The notes under the pieces: model-generated
What the model was told of the DNA's origin: nothing
What the model saw: the letters and a program-made list of their open reading frames with translations, nothing else
Database searches by the model: none
DNA from: Callorhinus ursinus
Taxonomy: Eukaryota > Chordata > Mammalia > Carnivora > Otariidae
Length of the DNA stretch: 64,000 nucleotides
Direction of reading: 5' to 3'
NCBI RefSeq assembly: GCF_003265705.1
Contig: NW_020313151.1
Location: 48,479 to 112,478, forward strand
Position numbers and translations under genes: made by a program
Part shown: positions 48,769-60,779 of the stretch, one piece after another
Layout of the letters: each line of letters starts with the position of its first letter
Numbering within the stretch: position 1 is the stretch's first letter

Positions 48769-50330
48769 TCTGTGAGGATCCCTTATAGGAATACCCCATA
48801 GTTCAAGATCTAATTTGGTGCACAGCTAAATAAACAACTTTTTTCAAACCACTGAGAGCACCTGTGAAGTTTGTCCTATGCCCATTGAAACACACAGATG
48901 TATTTACTGTTAGCAAGCATCAGGAAACTAAGGCACAAATACACATCCTTTGGAACAGGAAGGGACATACAATTACCCGCCAAACCAAACCTGCATGTAG
49001 CCTTAGCCACAAAAATATATAAGATGACAAATTTAACTGCATACTGGGCTTGCTTTCACCAACCTGATTTTAGTATACATAGCATAATACCTCTCCCCTG
49101 GCCAAGCTCCCCCGTAAACCTTATTTATGAAGATAAGCCTATTCTCCTGGATATTGACATCCAACAACAATATCCAGAAACTAATCTCACACTAATATGT
49201 GGGATATGGTAGGCTGAGCCCATAACCAATTTAGCTGACCAAAGTGCTGAATGCAAGGTGAATAACATGAAAGCTTGTTTAACTATAACATGGCATGCTT
49301 TTATTAACACCCCCTAGAATTGTACTAAGCCACACGAACTTGTATTCACAAGAACGCAGAGAATAGGGATGCCTGGGTGGCTCCATCGGTTAAGCATCTG
49401 CCTTCAGCTCAGGTCATGATCCCAGGGTCCTGGGATCCAGTCCTGCTCAGTGGGGAGCCTACTTCTCCCTCCACCTGCCACTCCCCCTGCTTGTGCATGC
49501 TCTTTCTCTCTTGCTCTCGCTCTCTCTCTCTGACAAATAAATAAATAAATCTTTGAAAAGAAAAAAGAACACAGAGAATACACACAGCAGAAGAAGCCTG
49601 GTAAATCTGTAAAGGAATCAACCTTCTAAGTGAATCTCACAAGGTTTTTCTCATTTGACCCTGAATAATATTTCCTTCACTTGAATTTTCCTCAAAATTC
49701 CAGTAAGTTTTAACTCAAGAGTAGAATCCCCAAGGACTTTCCCTCACAAACCACACCAGCCACAACTCTCCAATGGCACAAACAAGTTTTTCAAATATTC
49801 TCCCCAGTACTAAATACCTTAGGATCACTAATTTTGTAAGGAGTAGAAACAGCATATGTGTGGGACACCATACAAAAATTAAACATAGATAGTCATGTCT
49901 AAGGACTTATCCACACAAATTAAATGAACAGTCTAAGGACTAGAACTCTTGGTCAAATTTTGCCATACTTTGGGGACCTTGATATTAGATAACCACATAG
50001 TAATAAATTATTTATTGGCTGCTGAGTGAGGGATCTATGGACTTCTTAACACATCTTGTTGCATGTGGGCAGATAATTTGAACCAAATTTTACAGTTAAC
50101 TAGAGAGATTCACCAAAGTGACCATATTACTCTACAAACTGATCAATTGAACAAATATAAAACTTTTTTTGTGATCTATTCTCCAGGCTTTCCCCCCTAA
50201 ATGGAAAGACTGGCTGTGAAGGGGCTTTGAAATCCTAGTTTTTGCCCTTATAGGATTCTGGGTCTTCAAAATGCTTTATCTCTGGCTCCAGACTCAGGCA
50301 TTAGAAGATAACATACAACTTAGATTATAA
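48769..50330 (+). pseudogene. ERV env remnant with transmembrane subunit
   Basis: Env continues after the L1. At 50036-50062 the frame reads YGLLNTSCC, matching the CX6CC site that links surface and transmembrane subunits in gamma-type Envs, except that the first Cys is Tyr. A stop (50027-50029) lies just before it. A helical stretch follows (LNQILQLTREI, about 50069-50101). A membrane anchor with a short tail (ILVFALIGFWVFKMLYLWL, about 50232-50288) is in a different frame and ends at TAA 50328-50330. So the gene is broken by stops, at least one frameshift and a SINE (49366-49565). Confidence 0.7.
49366..49565 (+). mobile_element. Can-SINE
   Basis: Complete plus-strand SINE. The TSD is agaacgcagagaata at 49351-49365 and agaacacagagaata at 49566-49580, with one mismatch. 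Confidence 0.96.
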
Positions 50331-50354
50331 AACAACATAAAAACAGGGAATGGA

Positions 50355-51030
50355 TTGTTATACACAGGTTAAAGATGGCTCCTGTATACTGGCCTCTAGG
50401 TTGTTTATTTATTTGCCCATGTTAACTCAAAAGCCACTGGCTCTAAACTCAAATGACACAGTTGGTTTTTTTTTAAAGATTTTATTTATTTATTTGAGAG
50501 AGAGAGAGAATGAGAGATAGAAAGCACGAGAAGGAAGAGGGTCAGAGGGAGAAGCAGACTCCCCGCCGAGCAGGGAGACCGATGCGGCACTCGATCCCAG
50601 GACTCCAGGATCATGACCTGAGCCGAAGGCAGTCGCTCAACCAACTGAGCCACCCAGGCGCCCTCAAATGACCCAGTTGTTTTAAACATAGCCCAAATAA
50701 ACAGATTTTTAGCCATTCAGAGCCTACCTCTTTTGCATACCCCACAAAACTGTGCCTAACATCTGTTAGCCATAGATTAGATAAGCCCTGCAGCTATAAA
50801 AGACTAAGTGACCACTGCTCTTCAGAACTCTCCGATCCAGAGTCTCCTTGTCAGGTTGCTAATTTATATGACTTAGACAGGTAAGCTCCCTCTCTGATTT
50901 CCCTCTCCCGTAAGAGCTTCCTTGCTTTCAGGGAATCCCTTCCATGCAAACATGTGTCTTGCCCAAATAAAGTTTATTGCATGCTACTGCCACCTCGTGG
51001 TTATGTCTATTTCCTGGCTCAGTCCCCAAA
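50355..51030 (+). repeat. ERV 3' LTR, split by a SINE
   Basis: It follows the Env stop by about 25 bases and a purine-rich stretch (about 50339-50354). It shows a TATA box (ctataaaag at about 50795-50803) and a polyadenylation signal (aataaag at about 50965-50971) followed by U5-like sequence. This is the expected U3-R-U5 order. Without the SINE the LTR would be about 460 bases. The exact ends are not certain, and no 5' LTR copy is visible. Confidence 0.65.
50465..50662 (-). mobile_element. Can-SINE inside ERV LTR
   Basis: Complete minus-strand SINE. The TSD is ctcaaatgacacagttg at 50448-50464 and ctcaaatgacccagttg at 50663-50679, with one mismatch. Confidence 0.96.
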
Positions 51031-51034
51031 TCCT

Positions 51035-51360
51035 TAAAATGCATACAAAATAATAACCCTTGAAGTAAATAGTAATAAAGATGTACTGCATAAAAACTAA
51101 AGCAACCACTGAAAAACAAAACAAAGCAAAGACTTCTGGCTAATAAGCCAAGACTAAAGGAGATAAAACACAATCATAAAAAAAGAACTCAATTAATGCA
51201 AAAGTCCTTGGAAAAAGAAGAAAAAGGAACAAAGTAACTATGGGCCAAATAGAAATTAAATAGCAAAGTAATAGACTCAAACATACCTTCAGCAATAATC
51301 TAATTAATGTTTTTAGTTTCAAACAGTTAAGTATATTGTACTTTCCATATGTTTTCGCAC
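51035..51360 (+). mobile_element. old L1 (L1M-type), start of ORF2 region
   Basis: Diverged plus-strand L1 sequence from just before and at the start of ORF2 (ataagccaagactaaaggag at about 51143, then ggaacaaagtaactatgggc). It has no open frame. It is probably the left part of the old L1 that resumes at 53935. Confidence 0.65.
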
Positions 51361-51426
51361 ATTAATTTGGAAACAGTTCTATCTTTTTTTTTTAATGTTT
51401 CAAGCTTTTATTTAAATTTAAGTTAG

Positions 51427-51624
51427 TGGGGCACCTCAGTGGCTCAGTCAGTTAAGTGTCAGGCTCTTCATTTCAGCTCAGGTCATGATCTCAAGGTTGT
51501 GAGATCAAGCCCTACATTGGGCTCCATGCTGGGTATGGAGCCTGCTCAAAATTTTGTCTCCCTCTCCCTTTCCCCCCTTCCTGGCTCCCTCCCTCCCTCT
51601 CTAAACAGAAAGAAAGAAAGAAAA
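51427..51624 (+). mobile_element. older Can-SINE
   Basis: Plus-strand SINE with more substitutions than the others (ggggcacctcagtggctcag) and an (AAAG)n tail at 51606-51624. Confidence 0.92.
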
Positions 51625-52195
51625 TGCTCCAGTTTCATTCTTCTGCATGTTGCTGTCCAGCTTTCCCAAAACCATTTGTCGAAGAGACTGTCTTTTTTCC
51701 ATCAGATATTCTTCCCTGCTTTGTCAAAGATTAGTCAACCATATAGTTGTGGGTCCATTTCTGGGTTCTCTATTCTGTTCCATTGATCATTAAGTCTGTT
51801 TTTGTGCCAGTATCACACTGTCCTGATGGCTACAGCTTTGTAATATAGCTTGAAGTTCAGAACTGTGATGTCTCCAGCTTTGCTTTCTTTTTCAAGATTG
51901 TTCTGGCTATTCACGGTCTTTGTGGTTCCATACAAATTTTAGGATTGTTTGTTCTAGCTCCGTGAAAAATTCTGGTGTTATTTGGAAAGGGATTGCCTTA
52001 AATGTATAGATTGCTTTGGGTAGTATAGGTATTTTAATAATATTTGTTATTCCAATCCATGAGCATGGAATGATTTTCCATTTCTTTGTGTCATCTTCAA
52101 TCTCTTCCATAACAATGTTATGGTTTTCAAAGTACAGATATTTTACCGCTTTGGTTAGTTTTATTCCTAGGTATCTTATGGTTTTGGGTTTTTGG
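51625..52195 (-). mobile_element. L1 ORF2 fragment, intermediate age
   Basis: Minus-strand ORF2 from the post-RT region (matches to [19 protein letters not shown] sequence) to the KTIRYLGI region near 52180. Only short open pieces remain, such as 51907-52110. Confidence 0.88.
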
Positions 52196-52424
52196 CTGTT
52201 TTTTGTTTGTTTGTTTGTTTGTTTGTTTGTTTTCTTTTGTTTTCAGAGAGAGAGAGAGAGAGCGGGGTGGGGGAAGGGGCAGAGGGAGAGGAAGACAGAA
52301 TCTTAAGCAGGCTCCATGCTCAACACAGAACCCAACATGGGGCTCAATCTCATAACCCTGAGATCATGACCTGAGCTGAAATCAAGAGTCTGACACTTAA
52401 TCAACTGAGCCACCAAGGCTCCCA
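52196..52424 (-). mobile_element. Can-SINE with (TTTG)n tail
   Basis: Minus-strand SINE. Its tail has become a TTTG microsatellite (52204-52231) followed by GA-rich sequence (52243-52262). Confidence 0.9.
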
Positions 52425-52640
52425 GGGATTTCTTTTCCCTTGCTGCTCTCAAGAATTTTTGCTTCTCTCTGTATTTTGCAAGTGTTACTATGATATGTCT
52501 TGGTGTTGGCCTGCTTTTGTTGATTTTCATGGGAGTTCTCTGTGCCTCCTGCATTTGGATGTCTGTTTCCTATCCCTGAGGATCTCTGTCTCTATGAGCT
52601 TGATTTCTTTTGATTCCCATATAATGAGATTATACAGCAT
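52425..52640 (-). mobile_element. L1 ORF1 fragment
   Basis: Minus-strand ORF1 C-terminal/middle part (MQEAQRTPMKINKSRPTPRH, 52494-52554). ORF1 sequence directly next to ORF2 middle sequence, across the SINE, implies a large internal deletion or two separate L1 pieces. Confidence 0.8.
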
Positions 52641-53930
52641 TTATTCTTCTCTGACTTATTTCACTTAGTGTAATGCCCTCAAGGTCCACCCATGGTGTTG
52701 CAAATGGCAGGATTTTTTTCATTTTTTTATGACAGAATAGTAATATTAAATATATATATATACACACACACACATATATACATATACATATATATATAAT
52801 TTTCTTTATAAATTCATCCATTAATGAACACTTAAGTTGTTTCCATATCTTGGCTATTATGAGTAATGCTACAATGAATATGGGGAACAGATATGTCTTC
52901 AAGACAGTGGTTTCATTTCCTTTGAATATATACCCAGAAGTGGAATTGCTGGATCATATGGTAGTTCTATTTTTAATTTTTTCAGGACCCTCCATACTGT
53001 TTTCCACAGTAGCTGTACCAATTTACATTTCCACCAACAGAGTCCAAGGGTTCCCTTTTCTCCACATCCTTGCCAGCATTTGTTACCTTTTGGAATTTTT
53101 TTTTTTTTAATAATAGCCATCCTAACAGGTGTGAGGTGATATCTCATTGTGGTTTTGATTTGCATTCTCCTAATGATTCGTGATATTAAGCATCTTTTCA
53201 TGTACATGTCAGTCATTTGAATATCTTTTTGAAAAAATGTCTATCCAGGTCCCTTGCCCATATTTTTAAACTGGATTATTTGTATTTTTGCTATTGAGTT
53301 GTCAGATGTGTGGCTTGCAAATATTTTCTCTGATCCCATAGCTTGCCTTTTCATTTTATTGATTGTTTCCTTTGTCATGCAGAAGCTTTTTAGCTTGATG
53401 TAGCTCTACCTATTGATTTTTGCTTTTGTTGTTTGTGTTTTAAGTGTCCTACCCCCAAAATTATTTCTAAGACCCATGTCCAGAAGCTATTTCCCTATGC
53501 CTTTTATTAGGAGTTTTATAGTTTCAGGTCTTACATGTTGAAAGGTATAAGATAGGGGTCCGATTTTATTATTTAGCATGTGAATGTCCAATTTTCCAGC
53601 ACCATTTATTGAGACTGTCTTTTCTTGGTTCCCTTGTCAAATATTAGTTGATCATATATGCATGATTTTATTTCTGACTCCTGATTTTGTTCCATTGGTC
53701 TGTGTGTCTGTATTTATGCCACTACCATACTGTTTTGATTACTATAGTTTGTTAATATAGTTTGAAATGAAGAAGTGTGGTGCCTCTTGCCTAGTTTTCT
53801 TTGTCAGAATCACTTTGGCTGTTAGGGGTCTTTTGGAATTTTGGACTGTTTTTACTATTTCTGTGAAAGAATGCCATTGGAATTTTGATAAGAATTCCAT
53901 TAAAAAGTTCTCATAGCAATAACTAAATAT
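52641..53930 (-). mobile_element. older L1 ORF2 3' part
   Basis: Minus-strand ORF2 C-terminal region ([18 protein letters not shown], 53013-53066 region, and [16 protein letters not shown], about 52905-52960) running back to the middle of ORF2 at 53930. It contains a TA/CA microsatellite at 52748-52800 and a T-run at 53095-53109. It is more diverged than copies A-E. Confidence 0.85.
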
Positions 53931-53934
53931 TTCC

Positions 53935-54671
53935 ACCCTAAACTAGGATAAGAAAAGCAAATTAAATCCAAAGTAAATAAAAGAAAAAAATGAAGATAAA
54001 AGCAGAAATCAATGAACTACAAAATGAAAACAATAAAAAAAAAATCAGTGAAACCAAAATCAGATGTGTTTAACTCAATAAACCCATAAATCTCTAGGTA
54101 GACTGATCAGGAAAGGAGACCGAATATACAAATTTCAATATCAGGAATAAGAGAGGGATATCACTAATGTGTGTACAGATACCAGAAGGATAATACAGAA
54201 ATATTATTACCAAACTAATGGTGATAGTTTTGACCATTTAGATTAAGTTTTTTTTTAAGATTTTATTTATTCATTTGACAGAGAGATAGAGAGAGAGCAC
54301 AAGTAGGCAGAACAGAAGGCAGAGGGAGAGGGAGAAGCAGGCTTTCCACTGAGCAGGGAGCCTGAGGTGGGGCACGATTGCAGGACCCTGGGATCATGAC
54401 CTGAGCTGAAAGCAGACGCTTACCTGACTGAGCCACCCAGGCGCCTCTAGATTAAGTTTTTGAAAGTTGCTTGAAAAATAAAACTACTAAAGCTTACTCA
54501 AGAAGAAACAGATAACTTGCAATGTCTTACTATGTATTCAAGAAATTGAAATCATGTTAAAATATTTCCAAAAGAACTCTTCAAGTTCAGATGACTTCAT
54601 TAGTGAATTCTATGAAACATTTGAGGAAGAAGGAATAAATTCTTCCAGAAGAATTAAAAACCAGGAAATAG
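53935..54671 (+). mobile_element. old L1 (L1M-type), ORF2 middle
   Basis: Diverged plus-strand L1 (gaagataaaagcagaaatca at about 53991; the FYETFEEE-type segment near 54611). It is split by a SINE at 54253-54447 and continues after the next insertions at 61263. Confidence 0.7.
54253..54447 (-). mobile_element. Can-SINE
   Basis: Complete minus-strand SINE. The TSD tagattaagttttt is perfect at 54239-54252 and 54448-54461. Confidence 0.96.
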
Positions 54672-54861
54672 AGAGCCTGAGTGGCTCAGTTGTTAAGCAT
54701 CTGCCTTCACTCAGGTCATGATCCCAGGGTCCTGGGATCGAGTCCCACATCAGGTTCCCTGCTCAGTAAGAAGCCTGCTTCTCCCTCTCCCACTCCCCCT
54801 GCTTGTGTTCCTGCTCTCGCTATCACTCTCTCTGTCAAATAAATAAATAAAATCTTAAAAA
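54672..54861 (+). mobile_element. Can-SINE, 3' TSD separated by a later L1
   Basis: Plus-strand SINE with left TSD aaaaaccaggaaatag (54656-54671). The matching right copy, aaaaagcagggaatag, is now at about 61252-61267, because L1 copy D and another SINE landed at this SINE's tail. Confidence 0.88.
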
Positions 54862-54907
54862 GGGGGGGGCAGGGTTTCAGGGAAAAGATGGCAGAGGAGT
54901 GGGGACC

Positions 54908-55609
54908 CTAATCCAACCAGTCCCTGGAATTGAGCTGGATATCTACCAGACCACCCTGAACACCCACGAAATCAGCCTGAGAAGTAAAACGATAAATCTG
55001 GATCTCTACAAACAGAATATCACAGGCAGTTGTTTTCGAGGTATGTAGCAGGGAGCCGTGATTCAGCGGGCAGATATTGGAGGATAAACAGAAGGGGGAG
55101 GGAGCCTGGTCATGGGGATCATACACCACTGCTGAGCGATAGCCTCCCACGCTGGGGACAGGCAGAGGCTCGTAGCCTGGTAGGGATGAGGAAAGGACTT
55201 TAGGGCAGCCCCCAGACAGAAACCCAGAGTGGCGGGGCTGTGCATGTGAACTGGGGGTGGCTAGCAGTTTTAGAAGCACGAAGGGCAGAGACGTGCCCCG
55301 ACCTGGAGGCGAGGACTTGACGCGCTGCTGAGGGGCGCACAACCCAGGACTGCAGCTTATAGCAGCACAGACGGAAACGGAGATAGTGTGGCCTGGAGAG
55401 CTCACTGGAGAACAGACTGCGATCTCTCTGCTCTGAGGCAGAGGGTTGGACACAGTCTCTTCTGCTCTGACTCTCAGAAGAGACACAGAAAGCCGACAGG
55501 AAAAGATGCCAGGGAACAAAAGCCACAAAAAACAGGTTTCCACTGAGCCCATCCCCTGCCACAGGGGCAGGGCAACTCTGCCCAAACAGGGTTGCCTGAG
55601 TAACAGCAT
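54908..55609 (-). other. antisense ORF in L1 5' UTR (233 codons)
   Basis: An ATG at 55607-55609 opens a 233-codon frame antisense to copy D, reading toward the L1 5' end and stopping about 45 bases inside it. Part of the sequence (SREIAVCSPVSSPGHTISVSVCAAI) recurs in antisense frames of copy B (16249-16566), and a related frame lies in copy C (39839-40099). No recognised domain. Confidence 0.3.
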
Positions 55610-55748
55610 GGCAGGCCCCTCCCCCAGAAGACAGGCTGGGAAAACAAGAGGCCAGCAACCCTAAGGTCCCTAGAATACAGGTGCATCTTGCTTGGGTTAT
55701 GGTCAGTAATTTGGACTCTATACATTCCCTCAACTACCCCTCAATAGA

Positions 55749-56676
55749 CTGACTAGGAGAAGGAACCCGCAAAATAGGAAAGACTCAGAGACTATGACTT
55801 ATGCCACAGATTTACAAATGGATTCAGATATAACCAAGATGTCGGAGATGGAATTCAGGCTAGCAATTGTGCAGACAATAGCTAGAATGGAGAAATCGAT
55901 TAATGGCAACACAGAGTCTCTAAGGGCAAAAAAGAAAGCTGAATTGGCAGAACTTAAAAATGCTATCAATGATAACCAATCTAATCTAGATAATCTAACA
56001 GCTAGGGTAAACGAAGCAGAAGAACGAATTAGTGACCTAGAAGCCCAAATAATAGAGATAAAAGGAAAAGAGGAGGCCAGGCAAAAACAACTCAGAATCC
56101 ATGAAAATAGAATCAGAGAAACAAGTGACACCATGAAAAGTTCCAGTGTCAGAATTATTGGAATCCCTAAGGGGGTGGAGAGAGAGAGAGGACTAGAAGA
56201 TATATCTGAGCAAATTGTTGCTGAGAACTTACCTAATCTGGGAAATGAAACAAAGATTTGTGTCCTAGAGGCAAAGAGTACCCCTCCCAAGATCAAGGAA
56301 AACAGGCCAACACCCAGCATGTAATAGTAAAACTCGCAAATCTTAGAACCAAGGAAACAAACAAAAAAAATAAAACCAAAAATAAAACAAGGAAACCATC
56401 TTAAGGGCAGTTAGGGGGAAGAGATTCCTTATGTACAGAGGGAGGAACATCAGAATAACGTCAGACCTATCCACAGAGACCTGGCAAGCCAGAAAGGCCT
56501 GGCAAGACATATTCAGAGTACTAAATGAAAAGAACATGCAGCCAAGAATACTTTACCCAGCATGGCTGTCATTTAGAATGGATGGAGAGATGCAGAGCTT
56601 CCACGACTGGCAGAAACTGAAAAAATATGTGACCACTAAGCTGGCCCTGCAAGAAATATTAAGGGGGGTTCTATAA
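55749..56676 (+). pseudogene. L1 ORF1, copy D (start codon lost, frameshifted)
   Basis: The usual ATG reads CTG at 55749-55751, so the next in-frame Met is at 55794 (176-codon frame to 56324). The coiled-coil and RNA-binding parts are intact up to a one-base deletion near 56313 that creates a stop. A 29-base A-rich insertion with a 9-base TSD (56359-56387) then disrupts the C-terminal domain, which resumes at 56431-56676. Confidence 0.93.
56359..56387. mobile_element. 29-base A-rich insertion with TSD
   Basis: A-rich tract flanked by caaggaaac at 56350-56358 and 56388-56396; copies B and C have a single copy of this site and no tract. It looks like a poly(A)-only retrotransposition product, although local slippage/duplication is possible. 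Confidence 0.7.
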
Positions 56677-56754
56677 AAGGAGAAAGACCCCAAGAGTGAT
56701 ATACAACAGAAATTTACAGGGACAATCTATAAAAACAACGTTTTCACAGGCAAC

Positions 56755-59700
56755 ATGACAATAAATTCATGTTTTTCAATAATCACTCTCAATATGAATG
56801 GCCTAAATGTTCCCATAAAATGGCACAGGGTTGCAGATTGGATAAAAAGATAGGACCCATTCATATGTTGTCTACAAGAGACTCATTTTGAACCTAAAGA
56901 TACATCCAGACTGAAAGTGAAGGGATGGAGATCCATCTCCCAAGCCAGCGGACCTCAAAAGAAAGCTTGGGTAGCAAATCTTATAGAAGACAAATTAGAT
57001 TTTAAACTAAAGAGTGTAGTTAGAGACACAGAAGGACACTATATCATTCTTAAAGGGTCTATCCAACAAGAAGATCTAACAATTGTAAATATCTATGCCC
57101 CCGACATGGGAGAAGGCATCTACATAAGCCAACTGTTTTTTTTTTAAGATTTTATTTATTTATTTGACAGAGAGAGACACAGCCAGAGAGGGAATACAAG
57201 CAGGGGATGTGGGAGAGAGAGAAGCAGGCTTCCCGCCAAGCATGGAGCCCAATGTGGGGCTCGATCCCAGGACCCTAGGATCATGACCTGAGCCGAAGTC
57301 AGAAGCTTAACGACTGAGCCACACAGGCACCCCTACATAAGCCAACTGTTAACCAAAATAAAGAGTCATATTGATAACAATACGTTAATTGTAGGAGACC
57401 TCAATACTCCACTCTCAGCAATAGACAGATCATCTAAGCAGAAAATCAACAAAGAAACAAGAGCTTTGAATGACACACTGGACCAGATGGACCTCATAGA
57501 TATATACAGAACATTCCACCCTAGAACAACAGAATACTCATTCATCTTGAGCACACATGAAACTTTCTCCAGAATAGACCACATACTGGGTCACAAATCA
57601 GGTCTCAACCGATACCAAAAGATTGAGATTATTCCCTGCATAATCTCAGACCATAATGCTTTAAAACTGGAACTCAATCATGAGAAAAATTGGGCGAAAT
57701 TCAAACACTTGGAAGCTAAAGACCACTCTGCTCAGGAATGTTTGGGTCAACCAGGGAAGCAAAGAAGAACGTAAACAATTCATGGAAACCAATGAGAACA
57801 AAAACACATCGGTCCAAAACCTATGGGATACTGCAAAGGCGGTCCTAAGGGGAAAATACATAGCCATCCAAGCCTCACTCAAAAAAGTAGAAAAATCTTG
57901 AATTCATCAACTAACTCTGCACCTTAAAGAACTAGAGCAAAAGCAACAAACGATGCCTAAGTCACGCATTAGAAGAGAAATAATTAAAATTAGAACAGAG
58001 ATCAATGAATTAGAAACCAAAAACAGTAGATCAGATCAGTGAAACTAGAAGCTGGTTCTTTGAAAGAATTAATAAGATTGATAAACCACTGGCCAGACTT
58101 ATCCAAAAGAAAAGAGAAAAGACCCAAATTAATAAAATTATGAATGAAAAGGGAGAGATCACGACTAACACCAAGGAAACAGAAACAATTATTAGAAATT
58201 GTTATCAACAACTCTATGCCAATAAACTGAGCAACCTGGATGAAATGGATGCCTTCCTGGAAACCTATAAATTCCCAAGACTGAAACAGGAAGAAATTGA
58301 CAACCTGACTAGGCCAATAACCAGTAACGGGATTGAAGCAGTGATGAAAAAGCTCCCAAAAAACAAGAGTCCAGGGCCTGATGGATTCCCTGGGGAATTC
58401 TACCAAACATTCAAAGAAGAAATAATACCTATACTCCTGAAGCTGATTCAAAAAATAGAAACAGAAGGAAAGTTTCTAGAGCCATTCTATGAGGCCGGCA
58501 TTACACTAATCCCCAAACCAGACAAAGACCCCATCAAAAAGGAGGATTTCAGGCTGATATCCCTGATGGATATGGATTCCAAAATCCTCAACAAAATCCT
58601 AGCTAAGAGGACCAACAATACATTAAAAGGATCATCCACCATGACCAAGTGGGATTTATCCCCGGGATGCAAGGGTGGTTCAACATTCACAAATCAATCA
58701 ATGTGATAGAACACATTAATAAGAGGAGAGAGAACCATATGGTCCTCTCAATTGATGCAGAAAAAGCATTTGAGAAAATACAGCACCCTTTCCTCTTTAA
58801 CTCTTCAGAGTATAGGGATACAGGGAACATTCCTCAAGCTCGTAAAATCTATCTATGAAAAACCCACAGCGAATGTCATCCTCAATGGGGAAATGCTGAG
58901 AGCCTTTCCCTTAAGATCAGGAACACGACAGGGATGCTCACTCTCACCACTATTGTTCAACATAGTACTAGAAGTCCTAGCAACAGCAATCAGACAACAA
59001 AAAGAAATAAAATGTATTCAAATTGGCAAAGAAGAAGTCAAACTCTCTCTCTTCGCAGATGACATGACCCTTTATGTGGAAAATCCAAAAGACTCCACCC
59101 CCAAATGACTAGAACTCATACAGCAATTCAGTAATGTGGCAGGATACAAAATCAATGCTCAGAAATCAGTTGCTTTTTTATACACTAACAGTGCAACTGT
59201 AGAAAGGGAAATTAGAGAAACAATTCTATTTACAATAGCACCAAAAACCATAAGATACTTCAGAATAAACCTAACCAAAGAGGTAAAGTATCTATACTCC
59301 AGGAACTACAGAACACTCATGAAAGAAATTGAAGAAGACACAAAAAGATGCAAAAACTTTCCATGCTCATGGATCGGAAGAATAAACATTGTTAAAATGT
59401 CTATGCTACCCAGAGCAATCTATACCTTCAACGCCATCCCGATCAAAATTCCAATGACGTTTTTCAAAGTGTTGGAACAAACAATCCCAAAATTTGTATG
59501 GAATCAGAAAAGACCCCGAATTGCCAAGGAAATGTTGGAAAAATAAAAAAACAAAGCTGGGGGCATCACGTTGCCCGATTTCAAGCTATATTACAAAGCA
59601 GTGATCACCAAGACAACACGGTACTGGCACAAAAACAGACATATAGACCAATTGAACAAAATAGAGAGCCCAGAAATGGACCCTCAACTCTATGGACAAA

Positions 59701-60779
59701 TAATCTTTGACAAAGCAGGAAAAGATATGCAATGGAAAAAACACAGTCTCTTCAGTAAATGGTGCTGGGAAAATTGGACAGCCACATGCAGAGGAATGAA
59801 ACTCGACCATTCTCTAACACTATACACAAGATAAACTCAAAATGGATGAAAGACATCAATGTGAGACAGGAATCCATCAAAATCCTAAAGGGGAACATAG
59901 GCAGTAACCTCTGACATCAGCTACAGCAACTTCTTTCAAGATACATCTCCAAAGGCTTGTGAGACAAAAACAAAAATGAACTTTGGGGACTTCATCAAGA
60001 TAAAAAGCTTCTGCACAGCAAAGGAAACAGTCAACAAAACAAAGAGGCAACCCACAGAATGGGAGAAGATATTTGCAAAGGACATTACAGATAAAAGGCT
60101 GGTATCCAAGATCTACAAAGAACTTCTCAAACTCAACACCCAAAAAACAAATAATCAAGTCAAAAAATGGGCAGAAGTCATGAACAGACACTTCTCCAAA
60201 GAAGACATACAAATGGCTCCCAGACATGAAAAAATGTTCCTCATCATTAGCCATCAGGGAAATTCAAATCAAAACCACATTGAGATACCACCTTACACCA
60301 GTTGGAATGGCAAAAATGGACAAGGCAAGAAACAACAAATGTTGGAGAGGTTGTGGAGAAAGGGGAACCCTCCTACACTGTTGGTGGGAATGCAGATTGG
60401 TACAGCCACTTTGGAAAACAGTGTGGAGATTCCTCAAAAAATTAAAAATAGAGCTACCTTATGACCCAGCATTTGTACTACTCGGTATTTACCCCAAAGA
60501 CACAGATGTAGTGAAAAGAAGGGCCATTTGCACCCCAATGTTCATAGGAGAAATATCCACAATAGCCAAACTGTGGAAAGAGCCAAGATGCCCTTCAACA
60601 GATGAATGGGTAAAGAGATGTTGTCCATATATACAATGGAATATTACTCAGCCATCAGAAAGGATGAATACCCAACTTTTACATCAACATGGATGGGACT
60701 GGAGGAGATTATGCTAAGTGAAATAAGTCCAGCAGAGAAAGTCAATTATCACATGGTTTCACTTATTTGTGGAACATAA
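56755..60779 (+). pseudogene. L1 ORF2, copy D (broken)
   Basis: ATG at 56755 and TAA at 60777-60779. A TAG at 56851-56853 (Gln codon in copy B) stops it after 32 codons. A SINE at 57138-57332 splits the endonuclease. RT pieces are 58140-58706 and 58752-59108, with LFADDMTLY followed at once by a stop near 59106. Further pieces are 59136-59546 and 59976-60717, including the Cys-rich motif near 60340. Confidence 0.92.
57138..57332 (-). mobile_element. Can-SINE inside L1 ORF2
   Basis: Complete minus-strand SINE. The TSD ctacataagccaactgtt is perfect at 57120-57137 and 57333-57350. Confidence 0.97.
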
